10,672 nucleotides of DNA from an uncultured Ezakiella sp. (lineage in GTDB: Bacteria > Bacillota > Clostridia > Tissierellales > Peptoniphilaceae). The translations under genes and the position numbers were made by a program. Each line of letters begins with the position of its first letter. The first letter of the stretch is position 1. The notes below the pieces were generated by a model. It worked only from the letters and a program-made list of their open reading frames with translations, ran no database searches and had not been told where the DNA came from. Positions 6,629 to 10,672 of the stretch are shown here, piece by piece. The DNA lies in contig CAMYPV010000044.1 in NCBI GenBank assembly GCA_947293975.1, positions 1 through 10,672 on the forward strand, in the 5' to 3' direction.

Positions 6629-6876
6629 TGAAAAAAACTTTTTTAATTGTTTTGGCGTCCATTACACTACTCGCTCTTGTCATTGGAATTGTTTCATTTA
6701 GCTTAAATGAGTCAGCAGATTTTGGAAAATTATTTTTTGCAAAAGAAGTAGGCAATTATGAAAACATCAAAAATTTCCCAGCCTATAGTTGGCTATTAAA
6801 TGGAAAAGACTATACATTAGAAATTTTTGACAATATATTTTACAATATAAATTATATATTTGAAAATATGTTTTAA
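6628..6876 (+). CDS. Small single-span membrane or exported protein of unknown function (82 aa)
   Basis: The gene has an AGGAGGT ribosome site (6614-6620) seven bases before ATG, and its start overlaps the stop of the HAAS-like gene by one base. Residues 1-4 are basic and residues 5-26 form one hydrophobic helix, either a signal anchor or an uncleaved signal peptide. The remaining 55 or so residues are predicted outside the cell and rich in aromatic and asparagine residues (repeated F, Y and N toward the C-terminus). I recognise no domain. In PadR-HAAS operons the third gene often encodes a larger secreted beta-helical (DUF4097-like) protein; here only a short protein remains. It could be a reduced version or an unrelated small membrane subunit. 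The good ribosome site and tight packing argue that it is a real gene. Confidence 0.72.
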   Translation: MKKTFLIVLASITLLALVIGIVSFSLNESADFGKLFFAKEVGNYENIKNFPAYSWLLNGKDYTLEIFDNIFYNINYIFENMF

Positions 6877-6887
6877 AGGAGTTATTA

Positions 6888-7490
6888 ATGCACCAATATA
6901 AAGGAAGATTAATTTTACACTGCGGGTCAATGTTTTCCGGTAAAACATCGGCCCTTTTTAGAGAGGTAAATCGCTTTTCGATTGCAGGCTACAAAGTTCT
7001 TGCAACAAAGCCAAGTACAGATAGCAGATATTCAAAAACTGACATCGTAACGCATGACAAACTTGGTATAAGTGCGGAAATATTTGAAAATATGGACGAT
7101 CTAAAGAGACTCGTCGAAGTAAATCAACCAGATGTAGTTGCAATTGATGAGATACAATTTTTAAGTAATTACAAAGACGAATTTATAAATTTGCTTAATG
7201 AGTTTTTATCGCGCGGTCTAACAATAGTAGTTGCAGGGCTAGACATGGACTATCTAGGCACGCCATTTGAAGTAACCGAAAGAGTATTTGCAATAAGCGA
7301 TTATGTTACAAAGCATCACGCCGTATGCTCAAAATGTGGTAGCGACGCGTGGGTAAGTCATCGTACAATCGACAATAGCGACAGAATGTTACTCGGCTCA
7401 AATGACATATACAAACCCCTCTGCAGAAGCTGCTTCAGAGAAGAACAACAAAAGCAAGCGGAAAACAAAAACCAATTAAAATTCGACTAA
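6888..7490 (+). CDS. tdk: Thymidine kinase, type II
   Basis: Phosphorylates thymidine to dTMP with ATP, the salvage route to dTTP, in the cytosol. The 200 residues show the P-loop GSMFSGKT (13-20), the AIDEIQFL motif with catalytic E88, VVAGLDMDYLGTPF (114-127), and a structural zinc site from C147, C150, C179 and C182 (CSKC and CRSC). Length and order are full for the family. The ribosome site AAGGAG (6876-6881) overlaps the stop of the small membrane protein gene, so tdk is the last member of the rodA run and is followed directly by a terminator. Grouping with a cell-wall polymerase is probably only operon sharing; no functional tie is visible. Confidence 0.97.
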   Translation: MHQYKGRLILHCGSMFSGKTSALFREVNRFSIAGYKVLATKPSTDSRYSKTDIVTHDKLGISAEIFENMDDLKRLVEVNQPDVVAIDEIQFLSNYKDEFINLLNEFLSRGLTIVVAGLDMDYLGTPFEVTERVFAISDYVTKHHAVCSKCGSDAWVSHRTIDNSDRMLLGSNDIYKPLCRSCFREEQQKQAENKNQLKFD

Positions 7491-7514
7491 TACCAGCACG
7501 CGCTGGTATTTTTT
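7489..7514 (+). terminator. Rho-independent terminator of the rodA-tdk operon
   Basis: A 9-bp perfect stem AATACCAGC/GCTGGTATT (7489-7497 and 7502-7510) with an ACGC loop, running into six T (7509-7514). The stem starts inside the tdk stop codon. Confidence 0.92.
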
Positions 7515-7518
7515 GTAC

Positions 7519-7561
7519 AAAAAAATCCAATCTATCTGCAGTTACTCAAACAAATTGGATT
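7519..7561 (-). terminator. Probable terminator of the pirin gene
   Basis: Arms AATCCAAT and ATTGGATT (7524-7531 and 7554-7561) form an 8-bp stem around a 22-nt loop. Reading leftward it is followed by seven T (7525-7519). The long loop makes it weaker than the tdk terminator it faces. Together they separate the convergent genes. Confidence 0.65.
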
Positions 7562-7567
7562 AAAATT

Positions 7568-8383
7568 TTATTTAATAAATGTGCCTTCTCTAAGTTCTTT
7601 AAACGCGAGGTAAATTTCATCCATTGTATTCATTACAATTGGTCCACCCCAAGCAACTTTTTCATCAATTCTAGTTGAAATTAAAACCAAAACTATGTCT
7701 CCATTTTTACCAGTAAATTTAATTTTATCACCACTTGTTAAAGTTGCAGCAGTTTTTTCTTTAATCTCCTCACCTTCAACATTTATATCGCCAAGCAATG
7801 TAAATAAAATAGCAACATCATCTTTATTTACATCAAGTTCAAATTCGCTTTCATTGCTAAACTCAACTACATAATATGTGAGCGGATGATTTGGTGCTTT
7901 GTACCCCTTAACGCCTTCGTATTCTCCCGAAATAATATCTACATTAAAGCCATCCTTCTCGACCCTTGGCAAATCTTTGAGTGCTTGATAATGCGGCTTT
8001 GTCATTTTAAGTTTTTGTGGAAGATTTAACCATAATTGAACACCTAACATTCTCTTTGATTCCGGCAATCTTTCCTCGTGCAATATACCAGACCCTGCTG
8101 TCATCCATTGCACCTGACCATCTGAAATTTCATCTTCAAAGCCCATATTATCTCTATGAAGCATTCTACCGTATTTCAAATAGCTAATGGTTTCTATTCC
8201 TCTATGTGGATGCTCAGGAAAACCACCCTTATAATCATCATAATTATCTGTGTCAAATGAATCCAGCATTAAAATCGGATCATAAATATCTTTTGTTCCA
8301 TTTCCTAAAACTCTAACAAGTCTAACACCTGCGCCATCTCTCGTCTCAAAACCCTGAGTAGTATTATCTATTTTTCTAATCAT
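7568..8383 (-). CDS. Pirin-family protein (bicupin)
   Basis: A two-cupin metal protein of the pirin family. Bacterial members include quercetin 2,3-dioxygenases and proteins of unknown role. The N-terminal cupin shows FPEHPHRGIETISYL (55-69) and WMTAGSGILHEE (93-104), supplying the usual three-histidine-one-glutamate metal site H58, H60, H102 and E104. The C-terminal pirin domain starts near residue 150 and ends at 271, a common length for bacterial members. The ribosome site is GGGAG, about seven bases before ATG. It is a single-gene unit between its own promoter region and a terminator. The substrate cannot be deduced; in an anaerobe an oxygen-using dioxygenase role seems unlikely, so a stress or regulatory function is possible. 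Confidence 0.93.
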   Translation of the reverse strand: MIRKIDNTTQGFETRDGAGVRLVRVLGNGTKDIYDPILMLDSFDTDNYDDYKGGFPEHPHRGIETISYLKYGRMLHRDNMGFEDEISDGQVQWMTAGSGILHEERLPESKRMLGVQLWLNLPQKLKMTKPHYQALKDLPRVEKDGFNVDIISGEYEGVKGYKAPNHPLTYYVVEFSNESEFELDVNKDDVAILFTLLGDINVEGEEIKEKTAATLTSGDKIKFTGKNGDIVLVLISTRIDEKVAWGGPIVMNTMDEIYLAFKELREGTFIK

Positions 8384-8428
8384 AAATTTCTCCCTTCAAT
8401 TATCATCTAATACAAATACTACCCGCAT

Positions 8429-8456
8429 ATTGTATATAATAAACAAAAAATATGAA
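8429..8456 (-). promoter_or_regulatory. Possible pirin-gene promoter
   Basis: Reading leftward, TTCATA (8456-8451) and TACAAT (8434-8429) lie 16 bases apart, four and five matches to consensus. The predicted leader is about 40 bases. The region is very AT-rich, so chance matches are likely. Confidence 0.4.
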
Positions 8457-8466
8457 TATATACGCT

Positions 8467-8488
8467 AAACGTAGTGTTCACTACTTTA
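8467..8488. promoter_or_regulatory. Operator-like palindrome upstream of the pirin gene
   Basis: GTAGTG-TT-CACTAC (8471-8484) is a perfect 6-bp inverted repeat around two bases. It extends by two further pairs outside one mismatch (8468-8469 with 8486-8487). It lies about 11 bp upstream of the candidate -35 of the pirin gene and has no U-tract, so a protein-binding site is more likely than a terminator. The regulator is unknown; none is encoded beside it. Confidence 0.4.
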
Positions 8489-8503
8489 AACTTCGCATTC
8501 GTC

Positions 8504-8545
8504 AAAAAAATAGAGCTGCGAAAGATTATTCTCTTTCACAGCTCT
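8504..8545 (-). terminator. Rho-independent terminator of the nrdD-nrdG-ASCH operon
   Basis: Arms 8532-8545 and 8512-8525 pair over 14 bp (one G-U) around a 6-nt loop. Reading leftward the stem is followed by A and seven T (8510-8504). It begins at the base after the ASCH gene's stop codon. Confidence 0.93.
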
Positions 8546-8992
8546 TTATTTATATATGAGGTCAAATTCTTCGATTACGATTATCAAATCTTCATCGAAT
8601 TCTTTTGCGATTTGTTTTAATTCATGTTCAAAAAAATCTCTATGCGATTTTCTCCAATATGCTAGGCTCTTGTCGCCTTCGCCTTCCTTATAAGCGATTT
8701 TTTCATCAACATCTGCGAATTTCATTTCATATACTTTGTTTACTTTTATAATGCAAGATGGCTCGTCTTTGCTATTTAAAACTACATCGTACACATTATC
8801 ACTAACAACTGGTAGCGCATCATCCTCTTCGTATAATTCTTTCAAACTGCAAGTCAGAGTCTTTTCTCCACTCATAACTAATGCCACCAGTTTATCTGGA
8901 TCAACGCCAAATTGAAATGCCTCTCCAAAAACTGCATTTGGATTTATCTTTTTATATTCTTCAAAATATTCTTTAATTTTATTTTGGTTCAT
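8546..8992 (-). CDS. ASCH-domain protein, YhfF-like (148 aa)
   Basis: An ASCH-domain protein. This PUA-like fold is found in RNA-binding or nucleotide-modification proteins, and one member, YqfB, is an N4-acetylcytidine amidohydrolase. Signatures: the NPNAVFGEAFQFG N-terminal segment, the VMSGEKTLTCSL motif that lines the family's pocket, a CIIKVNKVYEMKF strand pair, and GEGDKSLAYWRKSHRDFF near the C-terminus. I chose ATG at 8992 rather than the in-frame GTG at 9010. The ATG has GGAGAAG about nine bases upstream and gives the usual MNQ-type start, whereas the GTG has no ribosome site. The gene overlaps the end of nrdG by 14 bases and closes the operon. Placement behind an anaerobic nucleotide reductase hints at nucleotide metabolism; the exact substrate is unknown. 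Confidence 0.88.
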   Translation of the reverse strand: MNQNKIKEYFEEYKKINPNAVFGEAFQFGVDPDKLVALVMSGEKTLTCSLKELYEEDDALPVVSDNVYDVVLNSKDEPSCIIKVNKVYEMKFADVDEKIAYKEGEGDKSLAYWRKSHRDFFEHELKQIAKEFDEDLIIVIEEFDLIYK

Positions 8993-9473
8993 AGATGATA
9001 ACTTCTCCACTATCCAAAGATTTTTTTATATCGATTATGCGTTGATTTTCGCTGCCGCGAAATTTTAATTTTAGATTTTTTAGCTTTTCTACAAATAATC
9101 CATCAACCAGTATGTCGCATTCTTTTAATAATTCTAATTTTTTTGGATCAGAAATTATCATCTCGTAAGTATATCCAGAATATATCCAGATGTTTTTTTG
9201 AACTTCTTTTTTTATATCCCTGATAACATCTGTAAGCTCTAAATTTTGCATCGGTTCTCCTCCAAGCAATGTTAGTCCACTTACAGCTGGATCTTTAAGA
9301 TAAGATATGATGGTGCGAGTTGCTTCATCATTCCAGTCTTGGCCGTAGGTAAAATCCCAATACTCGCGATTAAAGCAACCCTTGCATCCGTGCGTGCATC
9401 CCGTTACAAATATAGTTGAACGTATGCCTTCGCCATTTGCTACATCATATTTTCTTAATTGTGCATATTTCAT
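8979..9473 (-). CDS. nrdG: Anaerobic ribonucleotide reductase activating protein (radical SAM)
   Basis: NrdG uses a 4Fe-4S cluster and S-adenosylmethionine to install the glycyl radical on NrdD. The 164 residues match the usual 150-180. The cluster motif is CTHGCKGC (C26, C30, C33), the radical-SAM CX3CX2C pattern with the following F-N typical of NrdG. The GGEP motif (71-74) binds SAM, and IWIYSGYTYE (about 95-104) is another family hallmark. Its ATG overlaps the nrdD stop by one base (TAATG), which couples translation of activase and reductase. No strong ribosome site is seen, consistent with coupling. It is oxygen-sensitive and made for anaerobic growth. Confidence 0.97.
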   Translation of the reverse strand: MKYAQLRKYDVANGEGIRSTIFVTGCTHGCKGCFNREYWDFTYGQDWNDEATRTIISYLKDPAVSGLTLLGGEPMQNLELTDVIRDIKKEVQKNIWIYSGYTYEMIISDPKKLELLKECDILVDGLFVEKLKNLKLKFRGSENQRIIDIKKSLDSGEVIIYEPK

Positions 9474-10672
9474 TATATATGAAGTACCCTTGCCCCGATT
9501 TCTTTGGTTCTTCCTTCGTTCCAGAAGTTTTCACCAAGATATCCGCAAGTTCTCCTGATAACTGTTAATTTTGTTTTGTCGTGATTGTGGCAATTTGGAC
9601 ATTCCCACTCATTTTTTTCATTTAATTTTATTTCCCCATCAAAACCACATACATGACAATAGTCACTCTTTGTATTAAACTCAGCGTATGTGATGTGATC
9701 ATAGATATATCTAACAAGCGTTGCAACTGCTTCGATATTGTTTGTCATATTTGGAATTTCAGCATAGCTAATCATGCCGCCTGTTGAAAGCTCTTGAAAT
9801 TCAGATTCAAAATCGAATTTATCAAATACAGAAATGTTTTCACGAACATCAACGTGATATGAATTCGTGTAGTATCCCTTATCAGTAATATCTTTAATTT
9901 CGCCAAATCTACTTCTATCGATTTTGCAAAATCTATTTGTCAAGCTTTCTGCGGGTGTTCCATAAAGTGCGAATCCAAGTCCTGTTTCTTCCTTCCAATC
10001 ATCAACAGCTTTTCTTAATCTTTTCATTACGCGGAGTGCAAAGTCTTTTCTCTTTGTGTGCGATTCTCCTGTTACGAGCTTTGTTGCTTCGTACAAGCCA
10101 ATATATCCCATTGAAATTGTGGCAAATCCGTTTTGAAGAAGTTTGGTAACCTTTTCACCTTTTTTAAGTCTTGCTATTGCACCATATTGCCAGTGAATAG
10201 GACTTACATCACTTGTAACATTTTCTAGCAACTGATATCTAAACATCAATGCTTTTTTAACAAGCTCTAATCTCTTTTCCAAAATTTGCCAGAATTTTTC
10301 TTCGTCGCCTGCTGATAAAATTCCAATTTGAGGCAAGTTTAAAGATACCACGCCCATATTGAAGCGTCCATCAAATACATACTCGCCATTTTCATTTTTC
10401 CATGGAGACAAGAAGCTTCTGCATCCCATTGGACTGAATACATTTCCTTGATATAGTTCTTTCATCTTTTTTGCAGAAATATAATCAGGATACATTCTTT
10501 TTGCTGTGCATTTTGCAGCAAGTTTTGTTAAATAATAATATTTTGAATCTTCATAAACATTGTGTTCATCAAGTACATATATTAATTTTGGGAAAGCTGG
10601 TGTAACATACACATCTGCTTCATTTTTTATTCCTTCAAGTCTTTGATTTAAAATTTCTTCTTGGATTAATGC
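9473..10672 (-). CDS. nrdD: Anaerobic (class III) ribonucleoside-triphosphate reductase, C-terminal part
   Basis: NrdD reduces ribonucleoside triphosphates to deoxy forms with a glycyl radical and formate as reductant. About 399 residues are visible. The frame is open to the window edge, so the N-terminus (ATP-cone and the first part of the barrel) is missing. Visible residues: the active-site cysteine in PMGCRSFLSPW (codon 10421-10423), NMGVVSLNLPQIG, a zinc site CHVC (9647-9658) and CPNC (9590-9601), and the C-terminal glycyl-radical loop RRTCGYLG with the radical glycine at codon 9542-9544, followed by a GARVLHI tail. A GTG at 10612 is not a start, since homologous sequence continues upstream. 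First gene of the visible nrdD-nrdG-ASCH operon. Confidence 0.97.
   Translation of the reverse strand, partial: ALIQEEILNQRLEGIKNEADVYVTPAFPKLIYVLDEHNVYEDSKYYYLTKLAAKCTAKRMYPDYISAKKMKELYQGNVFSPMGCRSFLSPWKNENGEYVFDGRFNMGVVSLNLPQIGILSAGDEEKFWQILEKRLELVKKALMFRYQLLENVTSDVSPIHWQYGAIARLKKGEKVTKLLQNGFATISMGYIGLYEATKLVTGESHTKRKDFALRVMKRLRKAVDDWKEETGLGFALYGTPAESLTNRFCKIDRSRFGEIKDITDKGYYTNSYHVDVRENISVFDKFDFESEFQELSTGGMISYAEIPNMTNNIEAVATLVRYIYDHITYAEFNTKSDYCHVCGFDGEIKLNEKNEWECPNCHNHDKTKLTVIRRTCGYLGENFWNEGRTKEIGARVLHI

Noticed and set aside
6958..7143. 61-codon open frame on the minus strand inside tdk
   Set aside because: Antisense shadow of the thymidine kinase; leucine-rich composition follows from the opposite strand.
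8432..8463. GTATATA/TATATAC inverted repeat 18 bases apart upstream of the pirin gene
   Set aside because: In a stretch almost entirely A and T, a 7-bp match is expected by chance; it overlaps the candidate promoter and adds no information.
8993..9010. GTG at 9010 as the start of the ASCH gene
   Set aside because: It has no ribosome site and would add six residues. ATG at 8992 has GGAGAAG at good spacing and fits the family's usual start.
9937..10149. 70-codon open frame on the plus strand inside nrdD
   Set aside because: Antisense shadow of nrdD; no supporting signals.
10610..10612. GTG as the start of nrdD
   Set aside because: The reading frame continues without a stop to the window edge with plausible NrdD sequence, and the protein would lack most of its length; the gene is cut by the window.

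Overview
The window comes from a low-GC, AT-rich bacterium. Strong AGGAGG-type ribosome sites, sigma-A-like promoters and short intergenic gaps point to a Firmicute. A class III (oxygen-sensitive) ribonucleotide reductase and a CXXC/4Fe-4S membrane redox locus suggest a strict or near-strict anaerobe, most likely in or near class Clostridia. The species cannot be named from this sequence. No tRNA, rRNA, CRISPR array, insertion sequence or phage gene was seen; this looks like compact chromosomal core and near-core DNA.

Left part (1-2225, all minus strand): a PhoB/OmpR-type response regulator and its sensor kinase overlap and are read leftward. They lead into a 47-residue CXXC protein of the CD1871A type and the start of a polyferredoxin-like 4Fe-4S membrane protein, cut by the window edge. 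Between the kinase and the CXXC gene sit a U-tailed hairpin and an extended -10 promoter. That promoter is preceded by a perfect 9-bp direct repeat with an 11-bp period, the layout expected for a PhoB/OmpR-type regulator. I infer that the two-component system switches on the redox pair.

Middle left (2228-4473, minus strand): kbl (glycine C-acetyltransferase) with a good terminator, and queG (epoxyqueuosine reductase). queG is divergent from the next block across only 54 bp.

Middle (4528-7514, plus strand): a tightly packed five-gene run. It holds a RodA/FtsW-type glycosyltransferase, a 117-residue winged-helix-like protein, a HAAS/DUF1700-like membrane protein, an 82-residue single-span membrane protein and type II thymidine kinase, ending in a clear terminator. 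The three middle genes are the least understood part of the window. They resemble the PadR-HAAS-membrane-protein arrangement, but the first and third members are atypical.

Right part (7519-10672, minus strand): a pirin-family cupin gene faces tdk across back-to-back terminators. A 162-bp gap holds its likely promoter and a palindrome. Then come an ASCH-domain protein, nrdG and the C-terminal part of nrdD, overlapping as one operon that ends in a 14-bp-stem terminator.
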